A stretch of 33,108 nt of DNA, taken from assembly GCA_030066195.1 (NCBI GenBank), contig JASJCB010000105.1, positions 1 through 33,108 of the forward strand, given 5' to 3'. A program made the position numbers and the translations under genes. Below the pieces are notes generated by a model, which was not told where the DNA came from, did no database searches, and worked only from the letters and a program-made list of their open reading frames with translations. Source of the DNA: Acidobacteriota bacterium (lineage in GTDB: Bacteria; Acidobacteriota; Holophagae; Acanthopleuribacterales; Acanthopleuribacteraceae). Shown here piece after piece: positions 16,648 to 24,949 of the stretch. Numbering within the stretch: the stretch's first letter is position 1; each line of letters begins with the position of its first letter.

Positions 16648-16674
16648 GGGACGCGGGAGACCGCGTTCCTTTTT
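16648..16674 (+). terminator. Intrinsic terminator closing the radical SAM operon
   Basis: GGGACGCGG (16648-16656) and CCGCGTTCC (16661-16669) form a 9-bp stem with one G-T pair and a GAGA tetraloop, followed at once by TTTTT (16670-16674). It begins 26 bases after the stop of the 139-aa gene. It is the clearest terminator in the window. Confidence 0.9.
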
Positions 16675-16705
16675 GCACTGAACCCGGGAGGTTTTGTGTT
16701 CGGCA

Positions 16706-17317
16706 TCAAGCCGGCGGCCCCGGCTCGGAACGGGACAGTAATTCCTCACGGGCTTGCGGCGTGTCCATGTCCAGCAGCACGTGATCGTTGGCGGCTTCAA
16801 GGGGAAGCACGTGGCGCGGGTTGGCTTTGACGAGCGGCCGGCATCCGCCCTGTCCGCTTTGAGAGAGCAAAGCCGACCGCCAGGCCCGCGCAAAAAAGAC
16901 CGGATTGCCGCGTCGCCCCCGGTAAAAGGGGACGCCGATACAGCGCCGATCTCGGGCCAGGCCCAGCCTGAACTGATCTGCCAGATCCTGAAGATCGCCG
17001 GCCTGTAAAAGCGGTTGATCGGCGAGGCAGATGAGATAACCCTCCGTTTCGGATGCGGCGTTGACACCGGCGGCGATGGTGGTGGTCATGCCCTCCTCCC
17101 ACCGGGCATTGAAAACTGTCCGGGCGCCCTCGGGCAGCACCGCTTGAACCGCTTGCGCCTGATGGCCGAGAACCACGATGACCTCGCCGATATCCGCGAC
17201 ATGCAAGGTATGAACCATATGCGCGATAAGCGGACGACCCCGCCAGGACATCAATAATTTATTCTCAGCCCCCATACGCCGCGAGGCGCCGGCGGCCAGA
17301 ACCACTGCCGACAACAT
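16706..17317 (-). CDS. MobA/MocA-like nucleotidyltransferase (molybdenum cofactor type)
   Basis: A 203-aa nucleotidyltransferase. The N-terminal signature VVLAAGASRRMGAENKLLMSWRG binds the nucleotide. IVVLGH, FNARWEEGMTTTIAAG and CLADQPLL follow, the Asp in the last being the metal ligand, and the GNPVFF segment is also typical. This pattern fits molybdopterin cytidylyl- or guanylyltransferases that finish the molybdenum cofactor. No molybdoenzyme or other moa/mob gene is visible, so which nucleotide it uses is not settled. The start at 17317 has AAGGAG six bases upstream; longer versions add 17 residues without a better site. It ends 32 bases from the terminator of the converging radical SAM operon. 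It is the third gene of a minus-strand run after the hydroxylase and hydrolase, 98 bases downstream. Confidence 0.88.
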   Translation of the reverse strand: MLSAVVLAAGASRRMGAENKLLMSWRGRPLIAHMVHTLHVADIGEVIVVLGHQAQAVQAVLPEGARTVFNARWEEGMTTTIAAGVNAASETEGYLICLADQPLLQAGDLQDLADQFRLGLARDRRCIGVPFYRGRRGNPVFFARAWRSALLSQSGQGGCRPLVKANPRHVLPLEAANDHVLLDMDTPQAREELLSRSEPGPPA

Positions 17318-17415
17318 AAACCGCTCCTTCATCGCCACTCTACCACGTCGGGCGATTATTAGCGCCATTGGGCTTCAGCCGTCTGATTCGCAATGCGGCC
17401 ATTTTTCACGAGGGT

Positions 17416-18027
17416 TCAGGAACGCATGAAGGACACTGCCTCCGCGACGGCCTCGTTCAGGTTTTGCTCCTCGGTGCGGCCCGATTTCTTGCGGGGTTTC
17501 AGACCGTGGTCGCCGTCTTCCAACCAGTGAACGCGAATGGTATCGGCCAGGTCGTAGGTGTCCACCTCTTCCGGTTTGCCGAAGGGGTCGCGGGCGCCTT
17601 GGAGGATGAGCGTCGGGGTTTTCAGGTTTTTCAGGTGCTCGGTCCTAAGTTTCTCCGGTTTTCCCGGTGGATGAAAGGGGTAACCCATACAAATCAAACC
17701 CGCCGCGCCCACCTGGTCGGCAATCATGGAGGCGATGCGTCCGCCCATGGATTTGCCGCCGATGAACAGGTTTTCCGGTCCGCCCATTCCCTCCACGGCT
17801 TGTCGCCAGGTGGTTTCTAAAACGGGCGCACGGTCGGGCCCTCCCTTTTTACCGTCGGTACGCCGTCTTGCCATGTAGGGGAACTCGAAACGCGCCACCC
17901 GAATGCCCGCCGCGCCGATTCCCTCGGCCACGATGTTCATAAAGGGAGAGTCCATGGGCGCGCCCGCACCGTGAGCGAGGATCAGGCGAACGGCCGCGTC
18001 TTCCGGCCCGTTAAACAGCATTTCCAC
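17416..18027 (-). CDS. Small alpha/beta hydrolase (TEX30/KANL3-like)
   Basis: A 203-aa cytoplasmic alpha/beta hydrolase. The family start LILAHGAGAPMDSPFM is the oxyanion-hole region. The nucleophile elbow is GGKSMGGR (Ser about residue 93), the acid is Asp in LQGARDPFG, and the catalytic His is in DGDHGLKPRK. This layout matches the KANL3/TEX30 type of dienelactone-hydrolase-like proteins, whose bacterial substrates are mostly unknown. A GTG at 18027 has AAAGGAG six bases upstream; an ATG two codons further (18021) would be 12 bases away, so GTG is preferred slightly. It begins 24 bases after the aromatic amino acid hydroxylase stop and is presumably cotranscribed with it. Confidence 0.9.
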   Translation of the reverse strand: MEMLFNGPEDAAVRLILAHGAGAPMDSPFMNIVAEGIGAAGIRVARFEFPYMARRRTDGKKGGPDRAPVLETTWRQAVEGMGGPENLFIGGKSMGGRIASMIADQVGAAGLICMGYPFHPPGKPEKLRTEHLKNLKTPTLILQGARDPFGKPEEVDTYDLADTIRVHWLEDGDHGLKPRKKSGRTEEQNLNEAVAEAVSFMRS

Positions 18028-18051
18028 ACGAAACTCCTTTACCTTTATCGA

Positions 18052-19788
18052 CTAGTGCAGACCCAGATAGCGCAGGCCCAGCGTAACCGGGATGCGGCTG
18101 AAATCGCGAGACTCGATCTCTTTCATGGTCGTTTTCAGGCGCGCGGACAGTTTGACGCCTCGGTCTACCTCGACCAGTTTTTCCAACATGTTCCAATGCT
18201 GTAACCAGTGATCGGGGAAGTCGCGCTCCAATACCTCGGTGGTTTCGGCAAAGACGGACAGGGCGGTTTCCACGCCTTCGTCCCAGGCCGCGAGATTGTT
18301 GCGGTAAAGGTCCAACAACTGTTGCTCTGAAGAACTGTAGCGCTTGTGTTTGGGATAGGTTGCCTCACTGAACTCGGTTGCGGGCCAGTAATCCAGATCC
18401 ACGGCGCCGGCGTGAGCGCTGGGCACGGATTCACCGACGCCCAGGTCATAGGAACCCCAGGCGGGATCGAACAGCAGCCTATCGCCCATGGTCACCCTGC
18501 AGTTATTGAAGGTCAGCAGCAGCAGGTCGCCCCGACTATTGGTGACGATGTTGTCCAGATTACCTTCCAGGTGGATGCCGGACCGGTAGTCCAACGAAAT
18601 TCGCGATCCCGGGCCCCGGTACCCGAAACGGCCCAGGTCATAGGTGGAAAGCGAAGACAGCGCGATACCGTCGGCCAGGCGATCGACCGGCATGCCGAAA
18701 CCGTCGGCATGATAGGTGCGGTCATGCCCGTCGAGGATCTTGCCGTCACAAGCCAGGGCGCAGGGACCGGTGAAACGCAAATAACCCGGTTTGCCGCCGA
18801 CGATCTCCGTCAGTTCGCCGATGACCTGCAAGCCCGAGTTGAAATGAACCGTGCCGACTTCACCGGAGGCGACGGCCCTTTGCAGAGCCAGTTTTCCGCC
18901 TACCTTGAAGGCAAAGTCGGCAACTACTTGATCCAGGATTTCGTCCAACCGCTCGAAGCTTTCGACCACGTATAGCTGGGGTTGTTGCTCGGTAATATCG
19001 TAATCGGTTTCCACGCAGCGAGCGCGCAGACGCATCTTCTTGACCTCGGGCAGGTGGAGCATGGTGCTTTCGCCCACCGAGCTGAGGATGCCGGCGCCGT
19101 AGATTTTGTAATCCTCGGGTTTGCCGATGAGCCCGTATTCCACGGTCCACCAGTGCAGGCGACCCAGGAAGGCAGCCTCGGTGGTCACCGGTACGCTGTC
19201 CAGCGCCTTGTAAAGATCCTCCATCGCCTGCTCGATCTGTGCCGGGGTGCTGTTGAGATCTTCCTTGATGGAGGACAGGTCCTTGATGGCGGTATAAACG
19301 GCCAGATCCTCCTTGGAAGCAAACGCCTGTTTTCCTACCTCGCCGAAACGCTTGAGGAAACGCGCATAGATGGGATCGGGAATAATGGGCGCATGTCCGG
19401 CAGCCTCGTGGATGATATCCGGAGAAGGCGTATAGGCCAGATTTCCGGCGCGGCGAATGTCGGCATTGATGGTAAGGATACCCAGCGCCTGGAACTCCTG
19501 AAAGGCACGTGGGGGAATGAAGCCGTGAACGCAAACGGCGCCCCATCCGAATTCGCTGAGACAGTCGTTCATTTCTTCGATACGGGGAATGCGATCCAAA
19601 TAGATCCCGGTCCGATTGAGGCCCTTCACATAACTCTGGTGTGCGGTATGCTTCAGTTGATGATGAGTCTGGAGCAAGGTAAAACGCCAGACGGCCTGAT
19701 CGATCTCGTCATAAGCGCTGTAGTCTTGCTGAACCACGAACCGGCGAAGATGGGCCGGGATGCGATCGAGCGTGGCCTGAAGGCTCAT
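18052..19788 (-). CDS. Aromatic amino acid hydroxylase with long C-terminal extension
   Basis: A 578-aa non-haem iron, tetrahydropterin-dependent hydroxylase, most likely phenylalanine 4-monooxygenase. The catalytic domain is in the N-terminal 300 residues. The iron ligands are visible as His127 and His132 in IIHEAAGHAP and Glu217 in WWTVEYGLIG, and the pterin-site region includes IYGAGILSSVGES. Most bacterial enzymes end near residue 270-300; here about 270 further residues follow. These include a beta-rich part (GYLRFTGPCAL, LSTYDLGRFGYRGPGSRISL) and a helical C-terminus. I know of long members of this family in other phyla, but the extension's role is unknown to me. GGAGG lies six bases before the ATG at 19788. 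Substrate choice between Phe and Trp cannot be decided from motifs alone. Confidence 0.92.
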   Translation of the reverse strand: MSLQATLDRIPAHLRRFVVQQDYSAYDEIDQAVWRFTLLQTHHQLKHTAHQSYVKGLNRTGIYLDRIPRIEEMNDCLSEFGWGAVCVHGFIPPRAFQEFQALGILTINADIRRAGNLAYTPSPDIIHEAAGHAPIIPDPIYARFLKRFGEVGKQAFASKEDLAVYTAIKDLSSIKEDLNSTPAQIEQAMEDLYKALDSVPVTTEAAFLGRLHWWTVEYGLIGKPEDYKIYGAGILSSVGESTMLHLPEVKKMRLRARCVETDYDITEQQPQLYVVESFERLDEILDQVVADFAFKVGGKLALQRAVASGEVGTVHFNSGLQVIGELTEIVGGKPGYLRFTGPCALACDGKILDGHDRTYHADGFGMPVDRLADGIALSSLSTYDLGRFGYRGPGSRISLDYRSGIHLEGNLDNIVTNSRGDLLLLTFNNCRVTMGDRLLFDPAWGSYDLGVGESVPSAHAGAVDLDYWPATEFSEATYPKHKRYSSSEQQLLDLYRNNLAAWDEGVETALSVFAETTEVLERDFPDHWLQHWNMLEKLVEVDRGVKLSARLKTTMKEIESRDFSRIPVTLGLRYLGLH

Positions 19789-20291
19789 GATAATCCTCCG
19801 TTTCCAAAAAGGCGGACTGTCCCGAAAACTATCCGGAATTCTTAGACTAAACCACCTGATCATAATTGGCAAGCCTTCGAGGGAGTCCTCGCAGGATGCC
19901 GTCAGAGCGGGGGGAATTTGCAGATTGTCATGTGAGTATCCGGCACCGAGCCAATCCTCGCACGAAAAAACAAGAAGAAAATCAGTGCATAAAACAGCTA
20001 AGCAACATTATCCGGTGCATAAATCACCATTTGCTCGAAAGATGTTTTGTTGAACTAATCGCTTCGCGAAGGGAAGCATAGAAGAAAAGATGCACGTACG
20101 GATGTGTCTTCCCGGGAAGAATCGAGTGTCAGAAGCCCTATCCTTAGGCTTACCCGGGAAGAATTGAGTCGATTCGAGCTTGTCAAAGGCTCATGTGTGA
20201 CTTTGACGGAGCCCTGCCCCACCTGAACGAAGAGTTGACAGGTTCGCATACTCGCATTAGAGTGAGGTGATTCTGGTTCGGGAGTACGCAC
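19789..20291. other. Regulatory gap with two pairs of direct repeats
   Basis: About 500 bases between divergent genes, without a believable gene. It contains GTGCATAAA twice (19985-19993 and 20015-20023, 30 bases apart). A 17-base element, CCCGGGAAGAAT(C/T)GAGT, occurs twice (20111-20127 and 20153-20169, 42 bases apart). CTTCGCGAAG at 20062-20071 is a perfect 10-base palindrome. Spacings close to whole helical turns suggest protein binding, perhaps control of the peptidase gene at 20292 or the hydroxylase at 19788. Confidence 0.6.
20111..20169. repeat. Direct repeat pair, 17-base units with 42-base period
   Basis: Two copies of CCCGGGAAGAATyGAGT, at 20111-20127 and 20153-20169, differ at a single base (C or T). 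The 42-base period is about four helical turns. They lie 120-180 bases before the peptidase start. Between them is a short imperfect inverted repeat (AGCCCTA...TTAGGCT). Confidence 0.6.
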
Positions 20292-23177
20292 ATGAAATCC
20301 ATTTATTTCGCCTGCTTTTTCCTTCTCATCAGCAGCCTTTCCGCCGCCGATTACACCGAGAGAGACCTGTTACAACGCACACGGCAACTGACCTTCGAGG
20401 GTAAACGCGCCGGGGAAGGTTATTTCAGTTCCGACGGCAGCTGGATGGTATTTCAGAGCGAGCGTTCTGCCGAAAACCCCTTCTATCAAATCTACCTGAT
20501 GGATCTGGAAACCGGTGATATCGAACGCGTTTCTCCGGGTCACGGCAAAACAACCTGCTCCTGGATTCATCCCGACAAAACCGGGGTCCTTTATGCATCC
20601 ACCCACCTGGACCCGGATGCCCGCAAGAAACAAAAGGAAGAGTTGGAAATGCGCGCAAGCGGCAAAGAACGTCGCTATTCCTGGGACTATGACGAGTTTT
20701 ACGACCTGTTTGCCAAAGACCTGAAAACGGGTGAACAAAAGCGCCTGACCACGGAGCGCGGTTACGACGCCGAAGCCTCCTACTCGCCTGACGGTCAGTG
20801 GATCGCGTTTTCTTCCAACCGTCACGCCTACACCCAAAAGATGTCCAAGCGCGATGCCGAGACCTTCAAAATCGACAAATCCTTCATGTTGGACATCTAT
20901 ATCATGCGCGCCGACGGCAGCGATGTCCGCCGCCTGACCGATGTCAAGGGTTATGACGGCGGCCCCTTCTTCAACGCCGCGGGCGACCGCATCTGCTGGC
21001 GTCGTTTCTCGGAGGACGGGGCGACCGCCGAAATCTACAGCATGAATATTGACGGCAGCGACCAACGGCAACTGACCCGAATCGGCGCCATGAGCTGGGC
21101 GCCCTATTTCCATCCCAGCGGTGATTACCTGATTTTTGCCACCAACAAACACGGCTTCGGCAACTTCGAGTTGTACCTGGTGGACGCCGCCGGTAAAAAG
21201 GAACCCGTTCGCGTCACCGATACAGAGGGTTTCGACGGCTTGCCGGTCTTCTCACCCGACGGCAACACCCTGTCTTGGACCTCCAACCGCACCGCGGCCA
21301 AACAGTCACAAATTTTCATGGCCGGTTGGAATGACGCGCTGGCTAGAGAACTTTTAGGCTTGAGCGCCCGCAACACAACCGTCAAGGCTGCCGACCTCAG
21401 CAATACCAGGGACGGCATCGCTGCTGCCGACCTTCGCCGGCACGTAACTCATCTGGCTTCGGAGGCCATGAACGGTCGTTTGACGGGATCGACCGGAGAG
21501 CATATGGCCACCGAATATGTCGCCTCGGTTTTCAAAGCATTGGGTCTGCAACCGGACGGCGAAAACGGCGGATGGTACCAGGAGTTCCCTTTTATTGCCG
21601 GCGTTTCATTGGGCGAAGGCAACAAGCTGGAGGTTAACGGCCGAAACTTCACTCCGGACAAGGATTGGCGTCCTCTGGCTTTTTCAAAAACGGGCGAGGT
21701 GAATCCCGCGCCCGTGGTCTTCGCGGGATACGGTCTCGTGGCCCCCGCTCAGGGCGACCTGGAGGAATACGACTCCTATGTCCACCTTGACGTGAAGGAT
21801 AAATGGGTGCTGATCTTCAACTTCCTTCCCGAGGATGTGCCCCAGAAACGACGCAACCACCTGACCCGTTATTCCGGCGTGCGTTACAAGGCAACCATGG
21901 CCCGCAACAAGGGGGCGCTGGGCCTGTTGGTCGCCAACGGTCCCAACACGGAAGTCCGACAGGAATTGATCAAACTGGCTTTCGATACATCTGTCGCCGG
22001 CACCAGTTTCCCGGGCCTTTCCATCGGCGCCTCCGTGCGCGACGCCCTTACCGCCGGCAGCGACAAGGATTTCAGCGCTCTTCAAAAGAAACTCGATGCC
22101 GGCGAGATGATCATGGGTTTCGAACTCGAGGGCGTGAAACTGGGTGTCGAGGTTGATGTCGTCAAAGAAAAAAGTATCGGTAGAAACGTAGTAGCACGCC
22201 TGTTCGCCGGAGACAGTAAGGGCAAAACCGCCCTGGCTGTCGGCGCTCACGTGGATCACCTGGGGCGTGGACAAGGCGGTTCCCTGGCCAGGGATGAAGA
22301 GCGCGGCGGCATTCACTACGGCGCCGATGACAATGCCTCCGGAGTATCCGGCTTGCTGGAAATTGCGCAACACCTGGCTTCCCAGAAGCGTGCCGGAAAA
22401 TTGAACATGAAGCACGACCTTCTCTTCGCCGCGTGGTCCGGCGAGGAACTGGGCCTTTTGGGTTCCAATTACTTCGCCGCAAACTACGGCGGCAAGCAGG
22501 AACAGGACTCGCTGACCCCGGGCATCATCGCCTACCTGAATATGGACATGATCGGCAGGCTCAAGGACTCCCTGGTGGTACAGGGCCTGGGCTCCAGTCC
22601 CGCCTGGGCCGGAGTGGTCGAACGTCGCAATGCACCGGTGGGCCTGTCTATTACCACCCAAAACGACAGCTACCTGCCGACGGACGCCACGGCCTTTTTT
22701 CTCAAAAAGGTTCCCATCTTGAGCGCCTTCACGGGATCTCATGAGGACTATCACACCCCCAGGGACACCGCGGAGAAATTGAACTATGCGGGCATGAAGG
22801 ACGTTGCGCGCTTCATGGGTCTGGTCGCGCGCGACCTGGTGCAAAGCGCCGATGCCCCCGAATACACGCCCATGAAGCGACCGGAAAACAGTCAACGTCG
22901 CGCGGTTATGCGCGCCTACCTCGGCACCATCCCCGATTACGCCCAATCGGAGACACCGGGCCTCAAACTATCGGGTGTCGCGGAGGACGGCCCTGCCGCG
23001 AAAGCCGGTGTGAAGGGCGGCGACATCATTGTGGAACTGGCAGGTAAAAAGGTAGAGAATATCTATGACTATACCTACGCCATCGAAGCGTTGAAAGTCG
23101 GCAAGGAAACCACCATCGTGGTCATGCGCGGCAAGGAGCGCCTTACCATGAAGCTAACCCCGGCCTCTCGTCAATAA
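20292..23177 (+). CDS. Exported TolB-like propeller / M28 peptidase / PDZ protein
   Basis: A 961-aa protein. Residues 1-18 are a signal peptide (ending LSAAD). Residues 25-345 hold about six TolB/PD40-type beta-propeller repeats such as ASYSPDGQWIAFSSNRH and PVFSPDGNTLSWTSNRT. A PA-like insert (about 470-600) is followed by an M28 zinc aminopeptidase domain (about 630-850). Its di-zinc ligands are visible: His in GAHVDHLG, Asp in YGADDNASG, Glu-Glu in SGEELGLLGS, Asp in NMDMIGR and His in EDYHTPRD. Residues 870-961 form a PDZ domain (AAKAGVKGGDIIVEL). The enzyme should remove N-terminal residues from peptides outside the cytoplasm. The start is supported by GGGAG seven bases before the ATG. 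It converges on the histidine kinase gene with only six bases between stops. Confidence 0.95.
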   Translation: MKSIYFACFFLLISSLSAADYTERDLLQRTRQLTFEGKRAGEGYFSSDGSWMVFQSERSAENPFYQIYLMDLETGDIERVSPGHGKTTCSWIHPDKTGVLYASTHLDPDARKKQKEELEMRASGKERRYSWDYDEFYDLFAKDLKTGEQKRLTTERGYDAEASYSPDGQWIAFSSNRHAYTQKMSKRDAETFKIDKSFMLDIYIMRADGSDVRRLTDVKGYDGGPFFNAAGDRICWRRFSEDGATAEIYSMNIDGSDQRQLTRIGAMSWAPYFHPSGDYLIFATNKHGFGNFELYLVDAAGKKEPVRVTDTEGFDGLPVFSPDGNTLSWTSNRTAAKQSQIFMAGWNDALARELLGLSARNTTVKAADLSNTRDGIAAADLRRHVTHLASEAMNGRLTGSTGEHMATEYVASVFKALGLQPDGENGGWYQEFPFIAGVSLGEGNKLEVNGRNFTPDKDWRPLAFSKTGEVNPAPVVFAGYGLVAPAQGDLEEYDSYVHLDVKDKWVLIFNFLPEDVPQKRRNHLTRYSGVRYKATMARNKGALGLLVANGPNTEVRQELIKLAFDTSVAGTSFPGLSIGASVRDALTAGSDKDFSALQKKLDAGEMIMGFELEGVKLGVEVDVVKEKSIGRNVVARLFAGDSKGKTALAVGAHVDHLGRGQGGSLARDEERGGIHYGADDNASGVSGLLEIAQHLASQKRAGKLNMKHDLLFAAWSGEELGLLGSNYFAANYGGKQEQDSLTPGIIAYLNMDMIGRLKDSLVVQGLGSSPAWAGVVERRNAPVGLSITTQNDSYLPTDATAFFLKKVPILSAFTGSHEDYHTPRDTAEKLNYAGMKDVARFMGLVARDLVQSADAPEYTPMKRPENSQRRAVMRAYLGTIPDYAQSETPGLKLSGVAEDGPAAKAGVKGGDIIVELAGKKVENIYDYTYAIEALKVGKETTIVVMRGKERLTMKLTPASRQ

Positions 23178-23183
23178 ATCCGC

Positions 23184-24503
23184 TTAATTTCTTGCAACCG
23201 CTTGAAAAGATAGCGGTCGATCGCCTCTAGCCAGTTGACCGGCCAGGTCCGGTGGTATCTCGAAATAGAAAGCGAGCCCTCCCGTAACCAGGTTTTCCGC
23301 CCAGATTTTTCCCCGATGCAGTGTGACGATTTCGCGAGATACCGCCAACTCCAGGTCTTCTCCCCGGCTGCCCGTATTCCGGTTGTCCGCGCTGTAGAGC
23401 TTGTCGAATAGCTGTCGCGTCTCCTGCACCGGCAGTCCGGCTCCCCTGTTGCGTACGCAAATTCGCAGACCGGACGGTCCGCGACTGGCGGCGAGGATAA
23501 TGGTTGTTCCTGAATGGGCCGTCCGACAGGAGCGATGAATCAGATGTTCCAGAACACGACCGATGCGAACCTCGTCCAGGGGGAAGGGATCGGGTAAGTC
23601 CATTTCGTGAAGCTCCAAGAATAGGGATTGCTCGGCAGCCCTGGGACGTATGCTTTCCAGGGTCTTCTTCATCAACCCCGGTATGTCGGCAGGAACCAGA
23701 TTCAGACGGGTTCGACCCGTTTGCAGCCTGGACAGGTCGATGATGTCGTCAAGCAGGCGCAGCTGATTTTGGGCACAACTGTCGATCATTTGAAAATATT
23801 GCCGCATGCGTTCAGTATTGCCGTCTATTTTGATGCCGAATCCCGCGTAACTCAGAATACCGTTTACCGGCACCTTCAACTCGTCGGCCATGTTACCCAA
23901 GAAAAGACCCCTGGCCATCCCCACGCATTCCGCGGCCTCCTGTGAACGGCGCAATTCAATTTCGTATTTTTTGAATATACTGACGTCGGCATAGAAACCC
24001 AATATGCCGTTCAGTCGATCTCCCTGGAACAACGCCCACTTTCGCGTCAGCATGTGACTCTTTTCGCCGCCCGGGCCGGGGCGCACCCACTCATAGGAGG
24101 CGCCGTCAACACCATTGGCGAGGGCTTCCAGATCACATTTCCGCTCGGCGGCCGGATCCTCCCAGAAAAGGTCGACCACAGTTTTTCCGATCACCTGATC
24201 GGTATGATCCAGTCCGGCCCCCTCGGCGAAGGCAAGGTTGCAACCCTGGAAAACCATGTTACTGTCCTGCCAGTAGAGGGCGTAAGGCAAACGATCCAGG
24301 ATTTGTTGCAGGCGGTCGCGTTCGCATTCAAGACGCACGACGGCGTCGTGCCGGGCAATTGACAATTCTTCACGGAAAGTTGCTTCCAAACGCCTCACCA
24401 CCAGCAAGTGGCAAAGGAAAGCAATACCGGCGAATCCAAAAAAGGCCATATAGGAAAGATAGGGAGCCATGTTCAACACCAGTAAGATACGGTCTGTTAA
24501 CAT
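23184..24503 (-). CDS. Degenerate PAS-containing histidine kinase (probable pseudokinase)
   Basis: A 439-aa protein with an N-terminal membrane helix (about 15-36), a PAS domain (about 65-175) and a HisKA/HATPase-like region (195-425). The H-box, normally NMSHELRTP, reads NMADELKVP, so the phosphoacceptor His is Asp207 (GAC at 23885-23883). The N-box Asn is replaced (LIHRSCRTA), the D-box reads VRNRGAGLP with Asn for Asp, and the G2 box reads GEDLELAVS, lacking the glycines that hold ATP. The fold around these motifs is retained and there is no stop or frameshift, so this looks like a maintained non-catalytic relative, not a decaying gene. It may dimerise with, or titrate, the active hybrid kinase encoded divergently at 25904. 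The ATG at 24503 has no clear ribosome-binding site. Confidence 0.88.
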   Translation of the reverse strand: MLTDRILLVLNMAPYLSYMAFFGFAGIAFLCHLLVVRRLEATFREELSIARHDAVVRLECERDRLQQILDRLPYALYWQDSNMVFQGCNLAFAEGAGLDHTDQVIGKTVVDLFWEDPAAERKCDLEALANGVDGASYEWVRPGPGGEKSHMLTRKWALFQGDRLNGILGFYADVSIFKKYEIELRRSQEAAECVGMARGLFLGNMADELKVPVNGILSYAGFGIKIDGNTERMRQYFQMIDSCAQNQLRLLDDIIDLSRLQTGRTRLNLVPADIPGLMKKTLESIRPRAAEQSLFLELHEMDLPDPFPLDEVRIGRVLEHLIHRSCRTAHSGTTIILAASRGPSGLRICVRNRGAGLPVQETRQLFDKLYSADNRNTGSRGEDLELAVSREIVTLHRGKIWAENLVTGGLAFYFEIPPDLAGQLARGDRPLSFQAVARN

Positions 24504-24949
24504 GGTGGGATGACTTATCCTAAAACATTTGTGTCAAAAAAAGCAACCGTGAAAAAACAACCGTCCTACGCCGCGCGACCGCTTGTGCCGATGTGACCTG
24601 AATGTCCTTACGACCGGTTGTAAACCCACCTAAGGTTTGTACTCTAAAGACCGATAGAACCTGATGTGAGGGAATGGTATCTTCCGGCAGACCCGATAGC
24701 CTGGTCACGGCCGGCGCCGTTTCATCGGAGACATTTTCATTCAGTGGGAAAAAAACAAAAATGACAGGGGGTTATCTCTATCGTGTCCGGAGATCCAAAT
24801 CGGTATAGTTACATGAAAGACCGTGATGCGAAACTCGGCAGGCGGAGATTCCAACCATGAAAATTCGTACCAAAACCAAAGCTGAAAACCGTGATATCCG
24901 GCCTGATCTCCATACATCGTTACCTTAACCGGGAAGAGGTAATCCAAGT
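24504..24949. other. Intergenic region between divergent signalling genes
   Basis: About 450 bases with no supported gene. A hairpin at 24619-24641 (TGTAAACC against GGTTTGTA, two G-T pairs, 7-base loop) is visible. A TATAGT -10-like hexamer lies at 24804-24809, without a good -35. The stretch around 24740-24780 is A-rich. Promoters for both the pseudokinase and the substrate-binding protein/hybrid kinase operon must lie here. Confidence 0.6.

Noticed and set aside
21684..22946. Minus-strand open frame (420 codons) opposite the M28 peptidase
   Set aside because: Antisense shadow of zinc-ligand-bearing peptidase sequence; no family features.
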